The position numbers and the translations under genes are program-made. A stretch of DNA of 63,558 bases, from positions 1 to 63,558 of the IMG/VR virus record IMGVR_UViG_3300047550_001947, one strand, 5' to 3'. Under the pieces are notes generated by a model that worked only from the letters and a program-made list of their open reading frames with translations, was not told the origin of the DNA and ran no database searches. The stretch comes from a virus. The stretch's first letter is position 1. Every line of letters starts with the position of its first letter. Of the stretch, positions 7,180-15,718 are shown piece by piece.

Positions 7180-8343
7180 ATGAACAAGCATGAAGAGCTA
7201 GCAATCATCTCTAAAGAGTTGATGCTAGAACAACCATTTTATGGTCTTTTCCTTATTGGTTTGAATAAGGAATTTGGTAAAGCTGTACCTACAGCGGGTG
7301 TCAGTAGACAAAATATTAATTACAAGCTTGTAATTAACCCTGATTTCTGGAATGAATTGAGTAATGATCACAAGAAAGGTTTGCTATGGCATGAGATACT
7401 GCATATAGTTTTTGATCACATTAACTTAAGAAGTAGCTACGCTGATTTTAGACTATTCAACATAGCTGCAGATTGTGAGTTAAATCAATATATTCCTGAA
7501 CACTTACTTCCAGAAGGTGCAATTCTTCCTAGTACATTTCCTGAGCTAAATCTAAAGCTTAAAGCCGGCACTGATTATTATTACAATGAACTTCTTAAAG
7601 ATCAAGAAAATAATAATGGTAATGGTGATGGTAGTTTACAAGATTTACTTGATGCACTAGGTGATGAAGACATGCATGAAACATGGAAAGAATTTGATAA
7701 TATGTCTGAAGCTGAAAAAAGATTAATGACAGCACAGGCAGAATATCAAATACGTGAAGCTGCAGAAGAAGTAATTAAAGCAAGAGGGTATTTACCTGGA
7801 GAGATTTCTAATATATATCATAGGATTACAAATCCGGAGCCTCCAAAGTTTGATTGGCGTAAATATATTAGGAACTTTATAGGTAACAGTTATCAGGTAG
7901 AGACAAGAACATCTAGAAAGAAACTTAACAAGAGATTTCCGGATTTCCCGGCAATGAAATTTAAACCCAAGAAACATATCTTGGTTGCAATAGATACTTC
8001 AGGTTCAGTTAGTGATACTGAAGTTAAAGAATTTCTTAATGAAATATATCACCTGCATAGAGCAGGAACGGAATTAACTGTAGCACAGTGTGATACAAAA
8101 ATCCGAGACATCTCTAAATACAATCCTAGAAAGGATATAACAATTTATGGTAGAGGGGGTACAGAATTTGACCCCATACTAGAGTATTATAATGATAATA
8201 CTCACATCTACACATCCTTAGTTTATTTAACAGACGGTGAATGTACTGCAAGTATTAAACCAAGAGGCAAAATGTTGTGGGTTATTTCCACAAATGGTAC
8301 ACCTAATGAACAATTGCCCGGTCCACAAATCCAACTAAATTAA
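7180..8343 (+). CDS. VWA-like metallopeptidase-related protein (DUF2201 type)
   Basis: 387 aa with two recognisable parts. An N-terminal zincin-like domain has HEILHIVFDH at 71-80 (HExxH plus a further His). A C-terminal von Willebrand A domain has a MIDAS start at D272-TSGS and later GRGGTEFDP and YLTDGE. This matches the DUF2201 group, usually encoded beside a MoxR AAA+ ATPase, as here (8355). MoxR-VWA pairs act as metal-dependent chaperones that remodel or insert cofactors into partner proteins. The role in phage is not established; replication-complex or host-protein remodelling is inference. Confidence 0.8.
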   Translation: MNKHEELAIISKELMLEQPFYGLFLIGLNKEFGKAVPTAGVSRQNINYKLVINPDFWNELSNDHKKGLLWHEILHIVFDHINLRSSYADFRLFNIAADCELNQYIPEHLLPEGAILPSTFPELNLKLKAGTDYYYNELLKDQENNNGNGDGSLQDLLDALGDEDMHETWKEFDNMSEAEKRLMTAQAEYQIREAAEEVIKARGYLPGEISNIYHRITNPEPPKFDWRKYIRNFIGNSYQVETRTSRKKLNKRFPDFPAMKFKPKKHILVAIDTSGSVSDTEVKEFLNEIYHLHRAGTELTVAQCDTKIRDISKYNPRKDITIYGRGGTEFDPILEYYNDNTHIYTSLVYLTDGECTASIKPRGKMLWVISTNGTPNEQLPGPQIQLN

Positions 8344-8354
8344 AAATTAAAAAC

Positions 8355-9539
8355 ATGGCACAAGTAAAATTAAACACTAAAGAGTTAAAAGGTTTTGTTA
8401 AGCATTTTATTAACAATAATAGATTTATTCAGAACACTGGTAAAGTTCCCACTGCTTTGAATATTATGGGTAATGCAGGTCTTGGTAAGACCACAATGGT
8501 AGAGCAACTTGCAAAGGAAGAAGGTATGCACTTTGTAAAGTTGAATCTTGCAATGATAGAAGAGTTATCAGACTTGATTGGTTTTCCAATGAAAGAATTG
8601 GAATTGGCTAAGATAGAGAATGGTGCTATTACACAAAAGAAATGGGTTACTGAGATAGAAGCTGAGTTGGGTGTAAAAGCCGGCTTTAAGCTTACAGGTA
8701 AAAGAAGGACTACATATTGCCCACCAGAGTGGATTGCTGATAAAGGTGAGTCTGGTATCTTGTTACTAGATGACTACACTCGTGCAGATCAACGTATGAT
8801 CCAAGCATGTATGGATTTAATCAATACTCAAAAGTATATCTCTTGGCAGTTACCAAAAGACTGGACTATTATACTAACCACTAACCCTGATAACGGTGAG
8901 TATAATGTACAATCTATGGATACAGCACAAACAACCAGATTTGTATCTTGTGAATTGAAGTTTGATGTAAACTGCTGGGCTGAGTGGGCAGAAGAAGCTG
9001 GTATAGATGGTAGATGTATTAATTTTATTATTAAGCATCCTGAGATTGTAACAGAGAAAACTAACCCGCGTGCAATTACTACTTTCTTTAATAGTATTTC
9101 AAGCTTTGAAAGCTTTGAAGAAAACCTTGCTATGATTCAAATGCTTGGTGAGGGTAGTGTTGGCCCAGAAATGAGTCACTTGTTTACTATGTTTATCAAT
9201 AACAAACTTGATAAGTTGATTTCACCACATGATGTATTGTTTAACGAGAGTGAACAATATGTAATAGGTCAGTTGAATTCAAATATTGGTAAGGGTGATG
9301 CTTACAGAGCAGACATTGCTAGTATCTTTAGTACTAGGATTGTAAACTATGCTCTCAATTATTTCAAAACCAATCCTGTTAAAGATATACATATCAAGAG
9401 AATTGAGAAGTTAATTGTTGATGATCTATTTGCTGTTGACTTGAAATATATGATTGTAAGAAATCTTATTAATGGTAACAAGCAAAAGTTTCAGAAACTA
9501 TTGTTAAACGATAAAGTTGTAGAATACACAGTAAAATAA
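8355..9539 (+). CDS. MoxR-family AAA+ ATPase
   Basis: 394 aa. Walker A is GNAGLGKT (39-46), Walker B is GILLLDDYTRAD (about 132-143), and sensor 1 is TIILTTNPDNGEY. The order and spacing fit MoxR-type AAA+ proteins. The gene lies 11 bases after the VWA-metallopeptidase gene, the standard partner. Together they probably form an ATP-driven chaperone/maturation machine. The substrate is unknown. The C-terminal third lacks recognised motifs. Confidence 0.85.
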   Translation: MAQVKLNTKELKGFVKHFINNNRFIQNTGKVPTALNIMGNAGLGKTTMVEQLAKEEGMHFVKLNLAMIEELSDLIGFPMKELELAKIENGAITQKKWVTEIEAELGVKAGFKLTGKRRTTYCPPEWIADKGESGILLLDDYTRADQRMIQACMDLINTQKYISWQLPKDWTIILTTNPDNGEYNVQSMDTAQTTRFVSCELKFDVNCWAEWAEEAGIDGRCINFIIKHPEIVTEKTNPRAITTFFNSISSFESFEENLAMIQMLGEGSVGPEMSHLFTMFINNKLDKLISPHDVLFNESEQYVIGQLNSNIGKGDAYRADIASIFSTRIVNYALNYFKTNPVKDIHIKRIEKLIVDDLFAVDLKYMIVRNLINGNKQKFQKLLLNDKVVEYTVK

Positions 9540-9541
9540 TT

Positions 9542-10660
9542 ATGGAAAATGTTTTAGAATTAACCACCACGCAACATTATGCGTTAAATACTATAACTAA
9601 TACCTATACTTTTAAAACTCTTGAATATCAGGCATTACAGTTTATTTATGAATCTATTGATATTTCTTCACAAGTAATATTTGAAGATGGAGACTTGGAT
9701 AATCTAAATATTTCAAACAATGTACTAGGGAAGGGAGATAAAATCTACTTCCTTCCCGGTGTAACTATTCCAAGATTTAAAGTTAGAGAACTTGGTAAAA
9801 ACTTGGAATTTGATATTGTAAGAAATATGGATAAAGCAACCAAGATTATAATTAATATAGAAGCTTTTATTAATGAAATATCACAAAGTGTTACTTATTA
9901 TCATGAGACTATAAGCACTGATGGTTTAATTAAACTTTTAGATGCAATAGAAAATGATCCTAATTATTCAAACGTACCTGAAATAAAAACTTTTGTAGAT
10001 AATGTTAAAGCTAAGATTGTAGAAATTAATTGCACTAGAGTTCTACTTCCTTATAGAGTAAGAGACTTATTTAATAAATTTGTTGAACTCTATAGTATGC
10101 CTGATGATACCTTAGAAGTACAGCAATATGCCAATAAATTGAGAATTCTAAAATCTGATGTTTATAACAATCTTGTTCAAAACATTAAGAATACAGCTAT
10201 TCAGTTTATTGATGAGAAAACTCTTATCAAACAATGTAATGGTAGTAAAACTATTGATCATGAAGCTTATACAAGATTAGATCAAATGTTTAGTAATTAT
10301 CAAAATGCTGATGTAGCTTTGGAGTTACTATGTAATTATAACTTTGAAGAGTCTATGTTCTATATTCTTTTACTAGCATCTAGACATAGTTTTAGTGATA
10401 TCTCATCTAGCAAGCATGTTAGTTATAAGAATCTAAGAAACTATTGTAAGAAAGAATGGCATATAGATATCAGTTATTTTTATCGTAATAACATAATGCA
10501 TGTAATTAGACCATGTTTTAATAGAGGAACAATGACTAAAGAAATCTTAGGATTATTTAAGAATGAAATTTTAAACTTTATTAAAAACCATGGTGAAAAC
10601 GATATGTTCACTATTACAGCTATAAGTTTGAAAGATGAGTTAAAGGAAAAATTAGTATGA
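9542..10660 (+). CDS. Conserved hypothetical protein (372 aa)
   Basis: Begins two bases after the MoxR gene and overlaps the exonuclease gene by 4 bases (ATGA), so it belongs to this operon. The N-terminal 100 residues are beta-rich (VITFEDGD-like and KIYFLPGVTIP segments); the rest is helical with many Asn, Lys and Ile. No catalytic, metal-binding or membrane motif is visible. It could be a substrate or adaptor for the MoxR/VWA pair, by position only. Confidence 0.6.
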   Translation: MENVLELTTTQHYALNTITNTYTFKTLEYQALQFIYESIDISSQVIFEDGDLDNLNISNNVLGKGDKIYFLPGVTIPRFKVRELGKNLEFDIVRNMDKATKIIINIEAFINEISQSVTYYHETISTDGLIKLLDAIENDPNYSNVPEIKTFVDNVKAKIVEINCTRVLLPYRVRDLFNKFVELYSMPDDTLEVQQYANKLRILKSDVYNNLVQNIKNTAIQFIDEKTLIKQCNGSKTIDHEAYTRLDQMFSNYQNADVALELLCNYNFEESMFYILLLASRHSFSDISSSKHVSYKNLRNYCKKEWHIDISYFYRNNIMHVIRPCFNRGTMTKEILGLFKNEILNFIKNHGENDMFTITAISLKDELKEKLV

Positions 10661-11628
10661 CAGAACAAGAATTAATAGATCAGTATTATAGTAACAAGTT
10701 ATATCTTAGTTACTCAGCTCTTAGTAAAGCTATGTTTAGTCCTATGGCATATTATAACTATTATGTGCTTGGACAAAAAGAAGATAGGTTGGACAGTCAT
10801 TTAGTAGAGGGTAGTGTTATTCACTGCCTTCTACTAGAACCAAATGAGTTTAGTAATAAGTTTAGTATTAGCAGTGGAAAGTTTCCATCTGAAAACACTA
10901 AAAAGATAATAGATGAATTGTTTAGAGAGTATCCGGATATTGATTTATTAGAGAACTATCAGGATGATATCCTAAATAAACTAATCAGGTATAACCTACA
11001 CCAATCTCTTAAAACAGATAAGCAAAGATTGGAGAAAATTATAACTGATGATACTAATGAATATCTTAAAGGATTAATCTCTGCAAAAGGTAAAATTGTA
11101 ATAGAGCAATCTATGTATGATTCTGCTAATAAAACTGTGGAGTTAATGAAAAAGAATCCAAGTATTACTGAAAGTTTATTTATGGATAAGTCAGAGTTTG
11201 ATAATGTAGAAATCTTTTCTGAGCACCCATTAATGATTGATGTAAAAGACACACCGTTTGGTTTAAAAGGTATTATAGACAGACTTGTTATTGATCATGA
11301 TAAGAAGTTGTATTGCATACGTGATATTAAGACCACCGGTAAAACTATTACAGAGTTTCCAGAGACTATAGAATACTATAACTATTGGGCCCAAATGGCT
11401 ATCTATTGTATATTAGTTAGACAGGCTTTTGGATATGAGTATGGTTATGATTGTGAGTTTATAGTTGTAGATAAATATAAACAGATGTATGTGTTTTCTG
11501 TATCACCGCTGACCTTAGCAACATGGGCAATGAAAGTTAATGAAGAGTTAGAAAAGTTTGAATGGTACTATACTAATAGAAAGTTTGATTTACCATATCA
11601 GTTTGTTAAAAAGCGGATGATTCTATGA
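10657..11628 (+). CDS. PD-(D/E)XK exonuclease (RecE/YqaJ-like)
   Basis: 323 aa. The N-terminus has LSYSALSKAMFSPMAYYNYY and EGSVIHCLLLEP, the helical signature at the start of RecE/PDDEXK_1-type exonucleases. The nuclease core is GLKGIIDRLVID followed by YCIRDIKTTG (about 200-230), giving the D...(D)xK catalytic pattern. A Gln/Tyr helix follows (YYNYWAQMAIYCIL), as expected for motif IV. It would resect dsDNA ends to feed the Sak4/SSB annealing system. The subgroup within PDDEXK is uncertain. Confidence 0.8.
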   Translation: MTEQELIDQYYSNKLYLSYSALSKAMFSPMAYYNYYVLGQKEDRLDSHLVEGSVIHCLLLEPNEFSNKFSISSGKFPSENTKKIIDELFREYPDIDLLENYQDDILNKLIRYNLHQSLKTDKQRLEKIITDDTNEYLKGLISAKGKIVIEQSMYDSANKTVELMKKNPSITESLFMDKSEFDNVEIFSEHPLMIDVKDTPFGLKGIIDRLVIDHDKKLYCIRDIKTTGKTITEFPETIEYYNYWAQMAIYCILVRQAFGYEYGYDCEFIVVDKYKQMYVFSVSPLTLATWAMKVNEELEKFEWYYTNRKFDLPYQFVKKRMIL

Positions 11629-12185
11629 AGAAACTACATAAGGATTACATACAGAAATCTAGGATATTCTTGTATCCTAGTCTAGACATAAGAAGGGGTA
11701 CACTTGTAAAACCGGTGCAGACATATGTAGCATGGGAAGAGATAGTAACTCCAAAAGATAGAAAGCTTATCTGTGTTTATAACATGGAAGATTCAGAACA
11801 ATTTAAAACTTTTGAGCGTGTAAAGCTTCTTGGTAATAAGATGTTTTGTGACTTCAGACAAACAGATGATGGTAAAGGTATTTATATCTTTACATTTGAT
11901 GATAAGCCTCTAGATTTTGATAGAGTTGTAGCAGGTAAATACTCACAACTTAGTGAAACAACAAAGAAAGAAATTAAAAGTTATTATGGTACTAGTTCTA
12001 GCACACATGAATATGTGATGAGTTATTTGTATCCAGATGATTATTTTAATATCTATGCTGAATTACTAGGTGTAGAAGTAGATCTGTTAAAGCAAGTAGG
12101 TGAGTTATGTGCACCTTTGGACATTGATAAAGAAACATTAAAAATTCCAATAGAAAGTTTGGAAATGAAAGATTTGATTATTTGA
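11625..12185 (+). CDS. Conserved hypothetical protein (186 aa)
   Basis: Starts in an ATGA overlap with the exonuclease gene. The N-terminal segment SRIFLYPSLDIRRGTLVKPVQTY and the following YVAWEE resemble a family I associate with crAss-like phage replication arms, where it remains uncharacterised. The middle is beta-rich (IYIFTFDDKPLDFDRVV) and the C-terminus is helical. No catalytic motif is visible. It is co-transcribed with the nuclease and the next small gene. Confidence 0.6.
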   Translation: MKKLHKDYIQKSRIFLYPSLDIRRGTLVKPVQTYVAWEEIVTPKDRKLICVYNMEDSEQFKTFERVKLLGNKMFCDFRQTDDGKGIYIFTFDDKPLDFDRVVAGKYSQLSETTKKEIKSYYGTSSSTHEYVMSYLYPDDYFNIYAELLGVEVDLLKQVGELCAPLDIDKETLKIPIESLEMKDLII

Positions 12186-12193
12186 TTTGTAAG

Positions 12194-12571
12194 ATGAGTG
12201 AAAGATTAGAAAAATCTATGATATGTATTAACTCCGTATGGAATGGTAGAAATAGCTTCAGACTTATTCCAATTAACGAGAGTTGCCCCTATGTAGAAAT
12301 GATATATGACCCTGAAGTAAAAATGATGGTTATTATATCTAAATTAAGAAAGCAGGCTTATCACATGCTACCTGTATTGGATGCAAATGGTGATGTAACT
12401 CCTGCTAAAAATAGAAAGAACCCAGAGAAAACATACAAGGAAGAGAGAAGATTAGTTGATTCTTACCAAGAGTATTATATCACAACTGTAGATGAGATTA
12501 AATCCATTATTAATATGTTTAGTATTAATAGTGACAAGTTTGATTTGTCTATATTAGATGCAGCTCTTTAA
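12194..12571 (+). CDS. Conserved hypothetical protein (125 aa)
   Basis: The first ATG is at 12194; a TTG at 12182 would add four residues and overlap the previous stop, which is less likely. The product has a beta-rich first half (SVWNGRNSFRLIPINESCPY, VKMMVIISK) and a basic middle with PAKNRKNPEKTYKEERR, then a helical C-terminus. It ends the operon: a strong terminator follows at 12598. No recognised function; a DNA-binding accessory role would fit the basic patch but is speculative. Confidence 0.6.
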   Translation: MSERLEKSMICINSVWNGRNSFRLIPINESCPYVEMIYDPEVKMMVIISKLRKQAYHMLPVLDANGDVTPAKNRKNPEKTYKEERRLVDSYQEYYITTVDEIKSIINMFSINSDKFDLSILDAAL

Positions 12572-12587
12572 AGGATAAAAACCAACA
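12571..12587 (+). repeat. 17-base element shared with 62910-62926
   Basis: AAGGATAAAAACCAACA immediately follows the stop of the preceding gene and lies upstream of the terminator. The same element with one change (G at position 7) occurs on the plus strand at 62910-62926, next to the other intergenic terminator. Sixteen of 17 bases match; the role is unknown. Confidence 0.5.
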
Positions 12588-12597
12588 TATGTAAAAT

Positions 12598-12621
12598 GGG
12601 GGAGGAAACTCCCCCTTTTTT
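12598..12621 (+). terminator. Rho-independent terminator
   Basis: Perfect 7-bp stem GGGGGAG / CTCCCCC (12598-12604, 12609-12615) closed by a GAAA tetraloop and followed by six T residues. It separates the nuclease operon from the DNA polymerase gene (ATG at 12633). Confidence 0.9.
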
Positions 12622-12632
12622 ATCTAAAAAAT

Positions 12633-14615
12633 ATGCAAAACAATTGGGTAATGGACATAGAAGTAATGTCCGATTTTTTCTGTGCAGTATTTGAACATTA
12701 TAAAACTGATAATGTTGAAGTTTTTACTGTATCTTTTAAACAAAATGATTTTGATAAACTCATAGAGTTCTTAGAAGAGACTGTAAAAAAGAATGAATGG
12801 CATATTAGTTTTAATGGTCTTGATTTTGATGCTCAAATTATTCAATACTTAATAGATAAAAGAGATAGTCTTAAGTCTCTTAATTACAAAGAGTTTACAA
12901 AGAAGGTTTATATAACAGCACAAGATGTTATTAATAGAAAACAGAGTAACAGCTTTGCGCTATACAGACCTAAAGATATTCTTATTAGACAAATAGATTT
13001 ATTTAAACTTAACCACTGGGACAATCCAGCAAAAAGTTCTAGCCTTAAATGGTTGGAATATACTATGGATTGGTATAATGTGGAAGAAATGCCTATACAT
13101 CACACGGATATAATTGATACTGATGAGAAACAAGAGATGGTTATCAGTTATTGTAAGAATGATGTAAAGTTTACTAAGAAGATAATGGAGGCAAGTAAAG
13201 AACAGATTATACTCCGGGTTGGTCTTAGTAGTGAATATGGTATAGATCTATATAGCGCATCTGAACCAAGAATATCTAAAGAACTCTTTAAGTACTTCTT
13301 AGCAAAAAAGATTGGGATGAGTGCATATGAAATCAGCCAATTAAGAACTAAGAGAGACAAGATTAAGGTTAAGAATATTATTCTACCTTATGTTAAGTTT
13401 GAGACACCAGCATTAAAAGATTTACTGGCAAAGTTTAATGATTTAGAAATAGATGCCAACAATACAAAGGGTGCATTCAGTTATAGTGTAGACTATAAAG
13501 GAATGGAAACAGACTTTGGTTTGGGTGGTTTACATGGTGCAAGACAAGGTATTATTGAGGCCGAGAAAGGAATGAGGATAGTTACTGCAGATGTAGTAAG
13601 TTATTACCCTAACCTGGCTATCAAAAATAAATGGTCTCCTGCACATTTACCAAAAGAAGATTTCTGTGAACAGTATGAATGGTTCTTTACAGAAAGAAAG
13701 AAGATACCTAAGAAAGATCCCAAGAACTATGTATATAAGATTATATTAAATAGTACTTATGGTCTTAGCAATGATGCAAATAGTTTTCTATATGACCCGG
13801 AACTTACCATGAGAATTACTATCAATGGTCAGTTAAGTTTGATGATGCTATATGAAATGATTGCAGAAGGTATTCCAGGTAGCATTCCTATTATGCAGAA
13901 TACAGATGGTCTAGAGTTTCTAATACCTAATGAAACATATGATAAATATATAGAGATCTGTAAGCAGTGGGAGAAAATAACTCAGCTTGAATTGGAGTTT
14001 GATGAATATGAAAAAATGATTATTGGTGATGTAAACAACTATATAGCAGTGTTTAAAGAAAGAAAAGCCAAAGATCAACAAGCATATGAAGAACTTAAAA
14101 AAGATGAGCCCTACTATGTATACATGGAAGATTTATCTTTTAAACCTGTAAAGTGTAAGGGTAGATTTGAGTTTCATAAACTAGCCTTACATAAAAACAA
14201 ATCTTTCTTAATTATAAGAAAGGCTTTATATCATTACTTTGTTAATAGAATACCGGTAGAAAAAACTATAAAAGAATCCAAAAATATAATGGACTTTTGT
14301 GGTGGTGTAAAAGCAAAGAGCACGGCCAACTTTGTATCTATGTGTATGATAAACCAACAGCTTGTAGAGACTAAACTAAACAAAATAGTTAGATACTATA
14401 TAAGTAAGAAAGGTTGTAAGATTATAAAGAAATATAAGGATGGTAGACTTGAACAAGTAGAAGCAGGTAGATGGATGCAAACTTTGTTTAATAAAGTTCA
14501 TGATGTAGATTGGAATAATATTAATTATGATTACTATATTAGTAATGCAATTAAAGAGATTGTAAATATATCACCTGAAAGAGTAACCTATCAACAAACA
14601 AAACTAGAATTATGA
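12633..14615 (+). CDS. Family B DNA polymerase with 3'-5' exonuclease domain
   Basis: 660 aa. Exonuclease motifs: D8-I-E10 (Exo I), FNGLDFDAQII (Exo II), YCKNDVKFTKK (Exo III). Polymerase motif A is DVVSYYPN (D320), motif B is KIILNSTYG (K369 to G377), and motif C is NTDGLEF with D425. In motif C the first Asp of the usual DTD is Asn, a variant seen in some phage family B enzymes; the metal-binding Asp is retained. Short compared with cellular enzymes, like other compact phage PolB proteins. This is the phage replicase; crAss-like groups use either PolA or PolB. It begins a new transcription unit after the terminator. Confidence 0.92.
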   Translation: MQNNWVMDIEVMSDFFCAVFEHYKTDNVEVFTVSFKQNDFDKLIEFLEETVKKNEWHISFNGLDFDAQIIQYLIDKRDSLKSLNYKEFTKKVYITAQDVINRKQSNSFALYRPKDILIRQIDLFKLNHWDNPAKSSSLKWLEYTMDWYNVEEMPIHHTDIIDTDEKQEMVISYCKNDVKFTKKIMEASKEQIILRVGLSSEYGIDLYSASEPRISKELFKYFLAKKIGMSAYEISQLRTKRDKIKVKNIILPYVKFETPALKDLLAKFNDLEIDANNTKGAFSYSVDYKGMETDFGLGGLHGARQGIIEAEKGMRIVTADVVSYYPNLAIKNKWSPAHLPKEDFCEQYEWFFTERKKIPKKDPKNYVYKIILNSTYGLSNDANSFLYDPELTMRITINGQLSLMMLYEMIAEGIPGSIPIMQNTDGLEFLIPNETYDKYIEICKQWEKITQLELEFDEYEKMIIGDVNNYIAVFKERKAKDQQAYEELKKDEPYYVYMEDLSFKPVKCKGRFEFHKLALHKNKSFLIIRKALYHYFVNRIPVEKTIKESKNIMDFCGGVKAKSTANFVSMCMINQQLVETKLNKIVRYYISKKGCKIIKKYKDGRLEQVEAGRWMQTLFNKVHDVDWNNINYDYYISNAIKEIVNISPERVTYQQTKLEL

Positions 14616-14851
14616 TATCATTTAATAAGAATGACAAAAAGATAAAATCATCTATAGAAATAGGTGGTGTTTATACTGAAAAATTACAGTGGGAGGATGA
14701 GCTTGAATTAAAGGCTCATCCCTTCACTGCTTTTATTGAAGAAGTAAATGGTGTTGTTGAAAAAACTTCCATACAATGGGGAGATTTTGGACCACTGGAT
14801 AGAAAAGAAGCTGAGACTAAAATCAAGCGTTTACTTGAATTAAATAAGTGA
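14612..14851 (+). CDS. Small hypothetical protein (79 aa)
   Basis: Overlaps the polymerase stop by 4 bases (ATGA) and ends one base before the next gene, so it is part of the polymerase operon. N-terminal beta segment (IEIGGVYTEKLQWEDEL) and C-terminal charged helix (RKEAETKIKRLLELNK). Possibly a polymerase accessory, from position only. No recognised family. Confidence 0.55.
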   Translation: MISFNKNDKKIKSSIEIGGVYTEKLQWEDELELKAHPFTAFIEEVNGVVEKTSIQWGDFGPLDRKEAETKIKRLLELNK

Positions 14852-14852
14852 T

Positions 14853-15374
14853 ATGGGAAGTGCAGTAACACAGTACGAGACCAGATTACTAAGTGAGATT
14901 CGCTCTCTTAAAGAACAAAATAAGAGGCTTATAAAAAAATTACAGGATGTAGAAAGCTACTATATAGGTAGAATTGAAGAGATAAAGAAAGATTATGCTG
15001 ATACTATAGTTAGCTTAAATAAAAAAGTTACTATACTATCTAAACCTCTACTAGAAGAAGATTATATAGATAAACTATTTAATTCTATTTTATTAGTTAC
15101 AGGTTTTACAAAACAGCAGTTATGTTCAGTTCTTAGAAAAAGAGAGTTGGTAATAGCTAGACATATTGGATTCTATTGCCTTAAACAAAAAGGTTATCCT
15201 CTTAATAAAATAGGGGAACACTTTGGAGGAAGAGATCACGCAACAGTTATCAATGCTTTAAAAAAGATGAAAAACTGGGAAAAAGTACCTAAGTCATATA
15301 AAAATGAATTAGATTTGAAGAACAAAATAAAAGATGTATTAGATAATTATGACAACATTCAAATTACGGGGTAA
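14853..15374 (+). CDS. Second DnaA domain-IV-like protein with coiled coil
   Basis: 173 aa. Residues about 1-60 form a predicted coiled coil (RLLSEIRSLKEQNKRLIKKL). The C-terminal part contains IGEHFGGRDHATVINALKKM (about 124-143), an almost exact DnaA domain IV signature. No ATPase domain. A dimerising coiled coil fused to a DnaA-box reader could bind paired boxes at the origin, or compete with host DnaA. It marks the far end of the replication arm, mirroring the 1409 gene. The GroES-like gene overlaps its 3' end by 26 bases. Confidence 0.75.
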   Translation: MGSAVTQYETRLLSEIRSLKEQNKRLIKKLQDVESYYIGRIEEIKKDYADTIVSLNKKVTILSKPLLEEDYIDKLFNSILLVTGFTKQQLCSVLRKRELVIARHIGFYCLKQKGYPLNKIGEHFGGRDHATVINALKKMKNWEKVPKSYKNELDLKNKIKDVLDNYDNIQITG

Positions 15375-15636
15375 AAGAATTCTTATAAACAAACCTGAGA
15401 AAAAAAACACGGGTATAGAACTTACTCCAGAAGCAGAAGCAGAATTAGAAAAAGATTGGATGAAAAGCTGGAAAGAGCTAGAAGTCTATGCAATTGGTTC
15501 TGATGTAGTAGAAGTTAAAGTTGGTGATAAAGTTTATCTTCCAACATATGTTTTACAAAACGCTGAGATAATTGATATGCAAGAAGAAGGCATAAAGATG
15601 ATGATAGGCGAACAAGATATTGCCATTATTTGGTAA
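15349..15636 (+). CDS. GroES-like co-chaperonin
   Basis: 95 aa, the size of GroES. It has the Cpn10 arrangement: N-terminal KLRGKRILINKPEKKNTGIEL (strand plus a lysine-rich region and the start of the mobile loop), then VIGSDVVEVKVGDKVYLPTY, and a C-terminal IGEQDIAIIW matching the closing GroES strand (EDDILAIV-like). The mobile loop hydrophobic triplet is not obvious. By analogy with T4 gp31 it would partner host GroEL to fold phage proteins. The sequence is divergent; the family call is moderately confident. Confidence 0.7.
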   Translation: MTTFKLRGKRILINKPEKKNTGIELTPEAEAELEKDWMKSWKELEVYAIGSDVVEVKVGDKVYLPTYVLQNAEIIDMQEEGIKMMIGEQDIAIIW

Positions 15637-15637
15637 T

Positions 15638-15713
15638 ACTAGGTAACCACTAACCCACTGGTAATAGGCTTTGATGTATGATGGAAAGCTAAGTCATGTA
15701 AGTCCTGCCTAGT
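15638..15713 (+). ncRNA. Candidate structured RNA with closing stem and pseudoknot
   Basis: The 76 bases between the GroES-like gene and the next gene can fold as follows. A 7-bp closing helix ACTAGGT / GCCTAGT (15638-15644 with 15707-15713, one G-U). A small hairpin ACCA / TGGT (15646-15649 with 15659-15662). An H-type pseudoknot GGCTTT / AAAGCT (15667-15672 with 15685-15690) interleaved with TGTATGAT / GTCATGTA (15675-15682 with 15693-15700, some G-U). It is tRNA-sized but lacks T-arm and anticodon-arm features. It may be an independent RNA or a leader controlling the 15719 gene. Folding done by eye. Confidence 0.45.
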
Positions 15714-15718
15714 TTAAA

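Noticed and set aside
15638-15713. Possible tRNA gene (76 bases, 7-bp closing stem)
   Set aside because: There is no TTCGA-like T-loop, no 5-bp T stem, and no 7-base anticodon loop; the inner helices are interleaved rather than cloverleaf-like.
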